Below, in pieces: positions 52,923 to 61,073 of a DNA stretch of 64,000 nucleotides; within the stretch, counting starts at the first letter, position 1, and each line of letters starts with the position of its first letter. A program made the position numbers and the translations under genes. The notes beneath the pieces are model-generated. The model was not told where the DNA came from and did no database searches. It was given only the letters and a program-made list of their open reading frames with translations. Origin of the DNA: GCA-2687025 sp964473525 (lineage in GTDB: Bacteria > Poribacteria > WGA-4E > GCA-2687025); NCBI GenBank assembly GCA_964473525.1, contig CAYYPK010000028.1, forward strand, positions 1 to 64,000, read 5' to 3'.

Positions 52923-55580
52923 CTAGACCTTCTCGATGCGCGCGGCGAGCTTCTTGAAGTCCGCCTGACCCGAGACCGGGTCGAACGCGCGATGCGCGAC
53001 GGCGTTCACGAGCCACTTGTTCTCCTTCGGGTCCGCCCCGTCGGCGACGGAAAGGTTCCACGGAGTGAACAGGCTGCCCTCTTGCACCTCGTTGCGGGCG
53101 GGCTTCACGATGCTGTCGAGGCCGATGCTCGCGCGAGCCTCGTAGCTGCCGCGACGGGTGACGACGCGCACGAGGTCGCCGTCCTCGATCCCGTAGCGAT
53201 CCGCGTCGTCCTCGTGCATCTCCACGTACTGCTCCATGAGCAGCTTGTTGTTGGTCGCGGACCGGATGGTCTTCGCCGTGTGGAAGTGCTCGTAGACGAC
53301 GCCGAGGTTGAGCCAGAAGGGGTACTTGCCTTCGGGCGCCGGTCCCTTGCCGCGGAACTCGAAGTCCGGCAGCTCAGGCGTGAGACCCATGTCGCGGGCC
53401 TTCACCAGCAGGTCCATGTTGTCGGTGATGAAGAAGTTCGGGTCGGTCCCGCACTTCGCCAACTCGGCGAGGATCTCCTCCGCCTGGCTGTAGTCCTGCT
53501 CGCACAGGTGCATCGCCGCCTTGCCGTTTCCGCGGCGGAAGTTGCCGTAAGGCTTGTCCGCCCAGTCGGCTTCCTGCCCCATGTAACGGCGCGGAGTGCC
53601 GCCGCGCGAAGCGATTTCCGCGGTGGGCGCGGGCCATTGGATGCCCCGCTGGTCCCGGATCTGCTCGTACGGCGTCTTCCCGGTCGCCTTCTCGACTTCG
53701 AGGATGCCGGAGATGTCCGCGTCCGAGCCCTTGCTGGCGGCGGCGAGGGCGCGGAACACGTCCTCGACCTTGTAGAAGCCCTGCTCGTTCTTCTCGTACG
53801 GGAACATCTTGTCCACGTCGAGCCCGAGCAGGTGACCGATTTCCTTCCCCTTGTCGATCACGATGTCGAGGTCGGGCTTGCAGCCAGCGGGCGGCTCGGC
53901 CGCCTTATCGGTGACGTACAGCCGACGTTCGGACTGCACGTAGACGCCGCCGACCTCACCCCACGTCGCAGCGGGGAAGATCACGTCGGCGTACAGGTTG
54001 TTGGGAGCGTGGCGGTAGATCTCCTGAGCGATCACGAACATCTTCTCGAGCGCTGGACGCACGAGGGTGTTCGTCTCGGGCAGGTTGATGTGCGTGGTGT
54101 AGATGAGGAACATCGCCGCGACGAGGTCATCGCCACCCTTGAGCGCGCGCTCCATCATGCCGATGGCGTAGCCCGCGTTCTTCTTCGTTGCTGTCTCGGC
54201 GAGCCGTTCGCGTGGAACGCCCCACTGATCGGCGATGAAGTCGCGGTGCTCGACGTTGCCCAGGCCCTGGTTGAACGGCAGGCGACCCGTGAGACCGCCC
54301 GTGAGCCGCTCGCCCATGGCGTTCGGTTGACCCGTCTGCGAGAACGGCGCCGCGCCCGGACGACCGATGTTGCCCGTCAGCAGGTGCAGGTTGATGATGC
54401 TGATGGCGTTGTGCTGCCCGTGGATCGACTGGTTGTAGCCGATGCCCCAGAACGTCATCACGCCACCCGTGCCGCGCTCGTTGCCCTTGCGCGTCGCGTC
54501 GGCCCACAAGCCGGCGTATTCCTCGACTTCCTCGGGGTCGAGACCGGTGATTTCAGCCGTCTGCTCGGGGCTGTAGCGCTCCTTCAGGCCGGCGATGTAC
54601 GCCTCGTGGTTCTCGACGTTCTCCTTCATGAAGTCCCAAGCGATCACGTCGTCGTGGTCGCGCAGAAGGACATGGCCGATGGAGTTCAGCAGGGAGATGT
54701 CGGAGTTCGGCTCGATCTGAGCGTGGTACGTGTTGTCGATGTTGATGTCTTCGAAGCCCTGCACGGTGCCGGTGTAGCGCGGGTCCACGACCATGGTCGG
54801 GATGTCCCGATCCATCTTCGTGTCCGCCACGCGCCAGTAGAGCACGGAGTGCGCTTCGCGGGGGTTGTGCCCCCAGAACGAGATGAAGTCGGCCATCTCG
54901 ATGTCGTCGTAACAGCCAGGCGGGGTGTCGGACCCGAGCGTCTTGAAGTACGCCGTCACTGCGGACGTCATGCACATCCGCGCGTTGGCCTCGATGGTGT
55001 TCGAGCCCAGGACGCCCTTCATGAACTGGTTCTCGAGGTACTGCCCCTCGAGCGTCAGCTGGCCGGAGCCGTAGAGCGCGATCGAGTTTCCGCCGAACTT
55101 CTTCACGTAGCCGGCGACCTTCTCCGCGACGAGGTGCGACGCTTCCTCGTACGTCGCCTCGCGGAACACGTCATCTCCGAACTGACCCTTGGTTGCGGAC
55201 ACGTGCCCGGTCGCAGGATCGGACATGTCCTTGCGAACCAGCACCTTCTGTAGCCGATCGACGTAAATCGGCTCATGGGCCGTCAGGCCCTTGATGCACT
55301 GGATGCCCTTGTTGGTGGGGTGCTTCGCGTCCGGGACGATGCCGACCATCTTCCCAGCCGTGTCCACCTGGATGAGCGTGCCACAGCCGACGCCGCAGTA
55401 GGGGCACTGCGCCGTCACGCTCTTGGCGCCGAGTTTCACGCCCTCCTTGGGCTGCATGAACTCCTGCGCGTGGCCCTTCACTCCTGTCACGGCGGCGGCC
55501 GTCGCGGCCGACATCGTCGCCGTGTTCTTCAGGAACCTTCGCCGAGTCTGTTTCGGCGTCTTTCCGTCACGAGACATCAT
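52923..55580 (-). CDS. napA: Periplasmic nitrate reductase-type molybdoenzyme (NapA-like)
   Basis: 885 residues; GGAGG lies just upstream of the ATG at 55580 (a second ATG follows directly). The N-terminus QTRRRFLKNTATMSAAT is a Tat leader. Cys59, Cys62, Cys66 and Cys95 (CPYCGVGCGTLI; GIQCIKG) bind a [4Fe-4S] cluster, and Cys203 in EANARMCMTSAV is the probable molybdenum ligand, as in NapA. FWGHNPREAH, SIHGQHNAI and NIGRPGAAPFSQTGQPNAMG match the bis-MGD pocket. It should reduce nitrate to nitrite in the periplasm. Length is about 50 residues above typical NapA. It lies 111 bp after the NapH-like gene; assimilatory-type or other oxyanion reductase cannot be fully excluded. Confidence 0.85.
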   Translation of the reverse strand: MMSRDGKTPKQTRRRFLKNTATMSAATAAAVTGVKGHAQEFMQPKEGVKLGAKSVTAQCPYCGVGCGTLIQVDTAGKMVGIVPDAKHPTNKGIQCIKGLTAHEPIYVDRLQKVLVRKDMSDPATGHVSATKGQFGDDVFREATYEEASHLVAEKVAGYVKKFGGNSIALYGSGQLTLEGQYLENQFMKGVLGSNTIEANARMCMTSAVTAYFKTLGSDTPPGCYDDIEMADFISFWGHNPREAHSVLYWRVADTKMDRDIPTMVVDPRYTGTVQGFEDINIDNTYHAQIEPNSDISLLNSIGHVLLRDHDDVIAWDFMKENVENHEAYIAGLKERYSPEQTAEITGLDPEEVEEYAGLWADATRKGNERGTGGVMTFWGIGYNQSIHGQHNAISIINLHLLTGNIGRPGAAPFSQTGQPNAMGERLTGGLTGRLPFNQGLGNVEHRDFIADQWGVPRERLAETATKKNAGYAIGMMERALKGGDDLVAAMFLIYTTHINLPETNTLVRPALEKMFVIAQEIYRHAPNNLYADVIFPAATWGEVGGVYVQSERRLYVTDKAAEPPAGCKPDLDIVIDKGKEIGHLLGLDVDKMFPYEKNEQGFYKVEDVFRALAAASKGSDADISGILEVEKATGKTPYEQIRDQRGIQWPAPTAEIASRGGTPRRYMGQEADWADKPYGNFRRGNGKAAMHLCEQDYSQAEEILAELAKCGTDPNFFITDNMDLLVKARDMGLTPELPDFEFRGKGPAPEGKYPFWLNLGVVYEHFHTAKTIRSATNNKLLMEQYVEMHEDDADRYGIEDGDLVRVVTRRGSYEARASIGLDSIVKPARNEVQEGSLFTPWNLSVADGADPKENKWLVNAVAHRAFDPVSGQADFKKLAARIEKV

Positions 55581-55691
55581 CGATCCTCCATCGGACTCGT
55601 GTCGCGTAGTTGCGCGTACCCGTCGCGTAGTGCGCATCCCGAACCGATCTCTCCTCCGGGACGGTGGGCGCGTTTCACGGTGACCTTCCAA

Positions 55692-57542
55692 CTACATACC
55701 CGTGCGCATCTCCATGGGCTGTTTCACCAGCCACAGGCTCAACACGGAGAAGCCGATCATCAGCAGGATCATGGGGGCCTGACTCAGCAGCGTTCCCGAC
55801 CGCGATCCGAACAGACGATCAGCCTGGCGGTGGGACACGTAGATGCCAAAGACGTGTCCGACGACGATGAGGGCGACCTGGAGGTACCAGACCGTGGACA
55901 GGGAGAAGATCGGCGCGGCGCGTACCGCCGCCGTGCCGAACAGATCCCAGTCGAAGCCGAACGGATCAGAGATGAGCGCCGTCAGCTTCCGGCTCTCCAT
56001 CACGAAGTGCTCGACGTTGTGCGCGATGTGGTAGAACAGAGCGATGGGAATGAGGCCGTAGCTGTACGTCACGAACAGCTCGCCCAGGCTGCGATCCTTC
56101 GCGCGGACGAGCGCACGGGAAATCGCGACGAACCCGGCGTAGATCACGATGGGCAGCGCGAGGCAGATCGTCATGCCGACCGAGAACGCGGCCAGTTGCC
56201 CGATACGCACGACTTCCTGGATGCCGCTGACGAAGATCTTCCACGACGGCGTCATCGTCAGCCCGTGGAACGCCGTCAGAGAGAACAGCACCAGCGCGAG
56301 ATACGCCTCATCCTTGCGCGGCTTCGCGGCTGAAATCAGATCCGTCCCGAACGGGCGCAGATTCACCGCGACGTTGTCCTGCTTGCACGTGCGCGTGCAT
56401 TCGGCGCACATCGTGCAGTACGTGTTGGTGTCCATCGTCTTGAGGAACTGACCCGTCGGGCAGGCGTATCCCGTGCCGTTGCCCACGTAGCAATCCGCCG
56501 TCTTGCACGACGCGCACACGGCGGCGTCGCGGCGACGGACCTCGATCGGTGAGAACATCGCGTAGAGGCCGCTGACGCGTCCAATGAGACACCCATAGCG
56601 GCAGAACGACTTCTTCTCGAAGAGCAGGCCAGGGAGGAACACCAGGCCCAACATGAGGAGGCCGAGCGTAGCGGTCGCGCGCGGGCTCATCGTGACGTTG
56701 TAGCCGAGCTCCAGCCACGTCAGCCCGACGAACAGGATCGTCGCGGGATAGATGTTGCGCAGCGCCTTCGGCCACTTCCAGTTGAGATTGAACGCCTCGT
56801 CCTTGCCGCCGCGGAAGCTTAGACGGCGAAGCCAACTCGTGATGCCATCCCACGGGCAGGCGTAGCACCAGGCCTTGCCGAGGAACACGATCAGGAAGAT
56901 GAGGCCTATCCACCAGATGTTCCACGTCAGCGTCGGCGCGATGTTCTTCGTCTGTATCTGGTTGCCGTAGAAGCCAGCGGCGATGACGAGGCCGAACGTC
57001 GCCAGCAGGAACATCTGGATCGCTACCTGCGTGCCGCGCGACTTCACCGCCGCCTTGATTGGCCCGATGGACATGAGGTCGAAGCGGAAGCCACCCGCCA
57101 CGGCGTGCGCGCGCCGGCGCGTCAGTTCCAGCACAGCGACCGAAATCAGCATGACGACAACGATGGACGAGTAGTACAGCGAGTTGGGAATCCCCGCCAT
57201 CAACATGCCGGGACCGTGGCCCATCGCGGCGTGGTCCATGGAGGCGTGTACCTCGCCATGACCCATCGCGGCGTGGTCCATCGGCGCGTTGGCCTTGGGC
57301 ATGTCGTGACCCATGGCGGCGTGGTCCGTCGGGGCGACTGCCTTAGGGGTGTCGTGTCCCATCGCGGAGTGGTCCATCGCCGCGTCCGCTTTGGGCATGT
57401 CGTGTCCCATGGCGGCATGGTCCACCTTCGCCTCGGCCTTGGGCTTGCCGTGTCCCATCGCGGCATGGTCGACCGTCGCCTCGGAAGACGCCGGCTTCGT
57501 CGCAGTCTGAGCAGCGGCGTGGGCCGCGTGGTCATGCTGCAT
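55692..57542 (-). CDS. Polyferredoxin membrane protein (NapH/CcoG-like) with N-terminal His/Met repeats
   Basis: 616 residues; the start overlaps the previous gene by 11 bp. Residues 1-110 contain six near-identical units DHAAMGHxxPKAxA (separate entry). After that come several membrane helices and NapH/CcoG-like iron-sulfur motifs: CYACPWDGITSW, CRYGCLIGRVSG, CASCKTADC, and CTMCAECTRTCKQDN. The C-terminal 220 residues hold further helices with two His-rich spots (YHIAHNVEHF, VVGHVFGIYVSH) that might bind haem or quinone. It probably passes electrons from quinol or a ferredoxin to NapA or a periplasmic carrier. Confidence 0.75.
   Translation of the reverse strand: MQHDHAAHAAAQTATKPASSEATVDHAAMGHGKPKAEAKVDHAAMGHDMPKADAAMDHSAMGHDTPKAVAPTDHAAMGHDMPKANAPMDHAAMGHGEVHASMDHAAMGHGPGMLMAGIPNSLYYSSIVVVMLISVAVLELTRRRAHAVAGGFRFDLMSIGPIKAAVKSRGTQVAIQMFLLATFGLVIAAGFYGNQIQTKNIAPTLTWNIWWIGLIFLIVFLGKAWCYACPWDGITSWLRRLSFRGGKDEAFNLNWKWPKALRNIYPATILFVGLTWLELGYNVTMSPRATATLGLLMLGLVFLPGLLFEKKSFCRYGCLIGRVSGLYAMFSPIEVRRRDAAVCASCKTADCYVGNGTGYACPTGQFLKTMDTNTYCTMCAECTRTCKQDNVAVNLRPFGTDLISAAKPRKDEAYLALVLFSLTAFHGLTMTPSWKIFVSGIQEVVRIGQLAAFSVGMTICLALPIVIYAGFVAISRALVRAKDRSLGELFVTYSYGLIPIALFYHIAHNVEHFVMESRKLTALISDPFGFDWDLFGTAAVRAAPIFSLSTVWYLQVALIVVGHVFGIYVSHRQADRLFGSRSGTLLSQAPMILLMIGFSVLSLWLVKQPMEMRTGM
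57213..57470 (-). repeat. Tandem 48-bp repeats coding for His/Met-rich metal-binding motif
   Basis: Six tandem copies of a unit coding for DHAAMGHG/D-M/KPKAxAx lie at residues 25-110 of the NapH-like protein; the first four are 16 residues (48 bp) and the last two are shorter. His and Met spacing resembles copper-binding tracts in CopA/PcoA-type proteins. The near identity suggests recent expansion. Confidence 0.75.
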
Positions 57543-58137
57543 CAGGGCGCTCCGCGTGGCTGTCGTTGCTGGGTATGACGGAGATGGCGCCTCCGGGCGC
57601 CGGGCAGATCTCCTCGCAGATGCCGCAACCCGCGCACTCGTCCTCGATGACGCGCGTCTTACGCCCTTCCATGACGATCGCCGTGCGCTTCAGCGGACAC
57701 TGCGTGAAGCAGTAGTCGCAGATCTGGCCTGAATACGCGAGGCAGTTCGTCATCGATATGTGCGCCGCGCCCATCTTCACGCGGTCGGAGGGCAGGAGCG
57801 CGTCGTCGTCGCAGGCCGCAATGCACGGCATGTCCTCGCAGAGCCTGCACGGGCTCTCAACCGGGCGGATCATCGGCGTGCCGACGGCAACGCCCTGGTC
57901 CTCGCGGGCGACCACGATGGCGTCGTGCGGGCACGCCTCCTCGCAGGCGTCGCAGCGCGTGCACGTTAGGAGGAACACGCCTTCCTCTATCGCGCCCGGC
58001 GGGCGGTGCGCAGGAAGCGCCACCTTCTCGATGCTGCTTTGCGCGAACGCGCTCGCGACCTCGGTCGCGGTGGAGAAGAGCTGGCGGAGACCGTCGCGGA
58101 AGAAGTCGGAGCGACTGACAATGCGGTCTTCGTTCAT
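57532..58137 (-). CDS. Four-cluster ferredoxin (NapF/NapG-like)
   Basis: 201 residues; start overlaps the upstream gene (ATGA), stop overlaps the NapH-like start by 11 bp. Four iron-sulfur motifs are visible: CTRCDACEEACP, CRLCEDMPCIAAC, CDYCFTQCP and CAGCGICEEICP. There is no export signal, so like NapF it may sit on the cytoplasmic side and help NapA maturation or take electrons from quinol. Position between a YtkA-like protein and a polyferredoxin supports a role in this electron chain. Confidence 0.82.
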   Translation of the reverse strand: MNEDRIVSRSDFFRDGLRQLFSTATEVASAFAQSSIEKVALPAHRPPGAIEEGVFLLTCTRCDACEEACPHDAIVVAREDQGVAVGTPMIRPVESPCRLCEDMPCIAACDDDALLPSDRVKMGAAHISMTNCLAYSGQICDYCFTQCPLKRTAIVMEGRKTRVIEDECAGCGICEEICPAPGGAISVIPSNDSHAERPDAA

Positions 58138-58895
58138 GCCGCGGCCCCTTGCGCGCTTCGCCCGTGGCCGCGCTTCTTGGTGAAGCCAACCGCGACGAAC
58201 GTCCCGACGAATATCGCGCCCGCGACGATCGGCACGACGCTGAACCGCGTCTTCCCAATGACGACGGGGAAGGGGATCGTCTCGTAGAAGCCGGGCCTCG
58301 GCTCGAACGTCACGTTGACGAGGTACTTCTCGGGATCTTCGAACTTGTAGCTGGCTTTGTATTCGTTGTATTCGGGCGCCACAGGTTGCGGCTCAGAGAA
58401 GAACTTCTCGCCGCGGAGGAACTTCACCGTGCTGACGGACATCTCGATCGGCTTCCCGTAGACCGCGCCGGTCATGGCGTGCTTGATGTATGTCGACACG
58501 CGCACGATGTCGCCCGGCTGAGGGTTGCCGGGGTAGATGGAGAACGTGACGTCGTACCCCTCCGCCTCGGCGTCTATGACCATCGTCGGGATCTGCGGGT
58601 AGTCCTCGGTGTAGAGGTAGTGCGGCAGTCCCAGTTGGTGGTGCGCGTGAGCGGCAGACACGAGGGCAAGGAACAGGGCGCAGGCGACCCACCGTGCGCA
58701 GGCGCCAAGTGCAGCCTGGGCGGGCCACCCGCAAGCGTCCTCCCCTTGCAGGGGAGGATTGAGGTGGGCTCGCTGCGTGCTCGGTGTCGCGGCTGCGTCC
58801 TCGTCTGCGTGCTTCCGACCCCATCCTAACCTTCCCCTGCCAGGGGAAGGGATCCAGAGAGCGGCGCGGGATGGGTGTGTGCCGTGCCCTGTCAT
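58134..58895 (-). CDS. Membrane-anchored YtkA/FixH-like periplasmic protein with repeat insertion
   Basis: 253 residues from the ATG at 58895 that overlaps the upstream ferredoxin stop (ATGA). Residues 1-15 are followed by 38 residues coded by a palindromic repeat (16-53, separate entry), then a hydrophobic signal helix WVACALFLALVSAAHA, a domain beginning HHQLGLPHYLY, beta strands such as YDVTFSIYPGNPQPGDIVRV and a final membrane helix VPIVAGAIFVGTFVAVGF. The domain resembles YtkA/FixH-like copper or redox chaperone proteins. A GTG or other start just before the signal helix is the alternative if the repeat is not translated. Confidence 0.6.
   Translation of the reverse strand: MTGHGTHPSRAALWIPSPGRGRLGWGRKHADEDAAATPSTQRAHLNPPLQGEDACGWPAQAALGACARWVACALFLALVSAAHAHHQLGLPHYLYTEDYPQIPTMVIDAEAEGYDVTFSIYPGNPQPGDIVRVSTYIKHAMTGAVYGKPIEMSVSTVKFLRGEKFFSEPQPVAPEYNEYKASYKFEDPEKYLVNVTFEPRPGFYETIPFPVVIGKTRFSVVPIVAGAIFVGTFVAVGFTKKRGHGRSAQGAAA
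58739..58850. repeat. Palindromic interspersed repeat (MITE-like) inside a coding region
   Basis: Two palindromes bound a 72-bp middle: 58739-58757 (CCTCCCC, TTGCA, GGGGAGG) and 58830-58850 (CCTTCCCCTG, C, CAGGGGAAGG). Read on the minus strand it gives peptides of the PSPGRGRLGWGRK and NPPLQGEDACG type, which recur as translated repeat arms in many GC-rich genomes. Length is a multiple such that the frame of the YtkA-like gene stays open. No transposase is nearby. Confidence 0.6.
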
Positions 58896-59476
58896 GCGGC
58901 GGCCTCCGTCCGGAAAATGCGGATGGCCTTCACGTCCTGGAGACAGACTTCCTCGCACAGACCGCAGCCGACGCACCGCTCCGCGTCCACCTTCGGGTGC
59001 CGCTGCTTCTCCAACCGCACGGCGTTGACCGGACAGATCGTATAGCACGCGCCGCACACGCCCTGCCGGAGGTACGGGAGGCACAGCCGTTCCTCAATGA
59101 CGGCGACGCCCATCGCGACGTCCTTCTTGCTCGTGATGGGTCGCAGCACACCCGCGGGACACGATGTCGTGCATTCCAGGCACAGGTCGCACGCCGTCTC
59201 CGACGCGACTATGTACGGCGTGTGCGCGCGAACGCCGTCGGCGTCCTTCTGGAAGAACTGAATGCAGTTGATAGGGCACGCCTGCCCGCACAGGTCGCAG
59301 TTGATGCACCCCGCGAGGAAGTCCTCCTCCGCGACGGCGCCAGGAGGCCGCAGGTAGTTGACGTCGCCATGGCCGAACGACACCTGCGCGCGGGTCGCCT
59401 CTGGCTTCAGCCTCCGGGCCGCGAGAACACCCAACGCCAGCGACGCCGTGGCTGTCACGAAGTTGCGCCGGTTCAT
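58892..59476 (-). CDS. NapG-like Tat-exported ferredoxin
   Basis: 194 residues starting MNRRNFVTATASLALGVLAA, a Tat leader. Four cluster motifs follow: CINCDLCGQACPINC, CDLCLECTTSCP, CGACYTICP and CVGCGLCEEVC. This matches NapG, the periplasmic partner of membrane NapH. Start and stop overlap its neighbours by four bases each. A second NapG-like ferredoxin lies at 60387-61031, so the operon has two. Confidence 0.85.
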   Translation of the reverse strand: MNRRNFVTATASLALGVLAARRLKPEATRAQVSFGHGDVNYLRPPGAVAEEDFLAGCINCDLCGQACPINCIQFFQKDADGVRAHTPYIVASETACDLCLECTTSCPAGVLRPITSKKDVAMGVAVIEERLCLPYLRQGVCGACYTICPVNAVRLEKQRHPKVDAERCVGCGLCEEVCLQDVKAIRIFRTEAAA

Positions 59477-60384
59477 GCTGCCGCCTTCTTCTCAGCGGGA
59501 CGGCCGATCTCAAACGCGTAGACCAGCGCGCCTGGAGCGCACGCGGACACGCACTGCCCGCACTGGTCGCAGTCGGCGTTGAGGTCGGTCGTCATGGGTC
59601 TGAGGTCGTAAGGACAGATCGGGACGCAGTCGCCGCACTGGTCGCATTTGGCGTCGTTGCGAGAGATGCGCAGACGGCGTGCGAACGAAATGCCCGTATA
59701 CACCGCGCCGCCCGGGCAGACGTAGCGGCACCACCACCTACGCGACAGGATGAGTTCGAACAGGCACATAGCGGCGAGGATCAGCACGCCGCCGCCGAAG
59801 GCGCCGCGATACACGCGGTAGAACACCTCGCGGCTCATGATCGCGGGCGGATAGAGGAGCGACAGGACGGGAATGCCCACGATGTAGGCCACCGCGAGAC
59901 CAACGCCCAAGACCACGTACTTCGTGTGACGCCCGAAGCGCACGTTGCGGACGTTGTAGCCAGTCTTCTTGAGCAGGCTGCGCAGTTTGTCGTTGATCTC
60001 GAAGAACAGGTTCATGGGACACATCCAGCCGCAATACACGCGGCCGAGGATGAGTGTGACGAGGACCGGCAGAGCGATGGAGGCGATGAGAGGCCAGTGG
60101 AAGCGCGCCGCGGTCGTCGTTGATTCGAGCGCCGCCATCGGGTCGCTGACCTTGTGGCCGAAGAGCTCCGCGGTCCACACGCTGCCCTTGACCTGGTGCG
60201 CCATGTCGGCGGCCGTGTCGCGGTCCATCTCACCGAAGAGCGTGCCCACCGTGGAGAGCATCGCGGAGTTCTCGATGCCTCGGTAGTCCTTCTGCTGCAC
60301 CTTCACGCCGTAGTAGTTCACCATCGGCACGAGGACGAGGAAGGCGAGGACGAGCAGCTGTACCGAGCGTCTAGCGATCTGCAT
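59473..60384 (-). CDS. napH: NapH-like membrane quinol dehydrogenase subunit
   Basis: 303 residues. Membrane helices near residues 8-24, 100-117, 150-170 and 195-210 surround the motifs CGWMCPMNLFFE and CRYVCPGGAVY, and the C-terminus carries two [4Fe-4S] motifs (CDQCGDCVPICP, CDQCGQCVSACA). NapH passes electrons from quinol across to NapG. It overlaps the Tat ferredoxin by four bases and lies two bases after the other NapG-like ferredoxin gene. Confidence 0.85.
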   Translation of the reverse strand: MQIARRSVQLLVLAFLVLVPMVNYYGVKVQQKDYRGIENSAMLSTVGTLFGEMDRDTAADMAHQVKGSVWTAELFGHKVSDPMAALESTTTAARFHWPLIASIALPVLVTLILGRVYCGWMCPMNLFFEINDKLRSLLKKTGYNVRNVRFGRHTKYVVLGVGLAVAYIVGIPVLSLLYPPAIMSREVFYRVYRGAFGGGVLILAAMCLFELILSRRWWCRYVCPGGAVYTGISFARRLRISRNDAKCDQCGDCVPICPYDLRPMTTDLNADCDQCGQCVSACAPGALVYAFEIGRPAEKKAAA

Positions 60385-60386
60385 GG

Positions 60387-61031
60387 CTATGCGCTTCTCG
60401 GCTCAGAGGTGACGTCGGGCGACCGCTCGTCGAACGGAATCACGCGGATCGCCTGCGGGTAGTGGTAGCAGATGCGCTCGCAGTTGCCGCAGCCCACGCA
60501 GTTCTCCGCCACGAGGATGGGGCGCTCATACATGCCGATCTTGAGCGCCACGTCCTGCAACGGACACGCGCGGTAGCAGACGCCGCAGGTGCGCATGTTG
60601 TAGGAATAGCACAGGTTCGGATCGAGGACAGCGCGACCCATCTTGACTTTGGCCTGTATGTCTTCGAGCTCTCGTTCGACAGGCTGTAGCGACCCGGACG
60701 GGCAGACGTTGTTGCACTTCATGCAGAGCATGCACCCCTGCTCCCGCGGGACGATGTACGGCGTCCCGGCGTTCTTGCCCGAGCCGAGGTCGAAGTAGTT
60801 AATGCACTGGTTCGGGCAGACATCGCCGCACAGGCCGCAGCGGATGCACTTCTCCAGGAAGTCCGACTCGGAGAGCGCTCCGGGCGGCCGCAGGAACCTG
60901 CTAGGTCCCGCGGCCGCTGTGTTCCACCGGAGCAGTGGCAGGACATACACGGCCACCAATACGGCGAGGTGTCTCAGAAACCGTCGTCTTCCGACGGACG
61001 TCCTGAGTCGCTGTGTCAGTGATTCGAGCAT
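60387..61031 (-). CDS. napG: NapG-like ferredoxin with membrane or Tat-like leader
   Basis: 214 residues. The N-terminus RTSVGRRRFLRHLAVLVAVY has a twin-arginine motif and hydrophobic stretch. Four cluster motifs are CIRCGLCGDVCPNQC, CMLCMKCNNVCP, CGVCYRACP and CVGCGNCERIC. It is close in layout to the ferredoxin at 58892-59476. It is followed directly by NapH, the normal napG-napH order. The octaheme cytochrome lies 42 bp upstream. Confidence 0.83.
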   Translation of the reverse strand: MLESLTQRLRTSVGRRRFLRHLAVLVAVYVLPLLRWNTAAAGPSRFLRPPGALSESDFLEKCIRCGLCGDVCPNQCINYFDLGSGKNAGTPYIVPREQGCMLCMKCNNVCPSGSLQPVERELEDIQAKVKMGRAVLDPNLCYSYNMRTCGVCYRACPLQDVALKIGMYERPILVAENCVGCGNCERICYHYPQAIRVIPFDERSPDVTSEPRSA

Positions 61032-61073
61032 GTGCTTCCTGCCACTCTTCTCTTCTTGCGCCGTCGTGCCGCG

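Noticed and set aside
52611..55253. Long plus-strand frame of 880 codons opposite napA
   Set aside because: It lies antisense to a clear NapA with conserved Cys motifs; its product is Val/Arg/His-rich with no domain, as expected for the mirror frame of a GC-rich gene.
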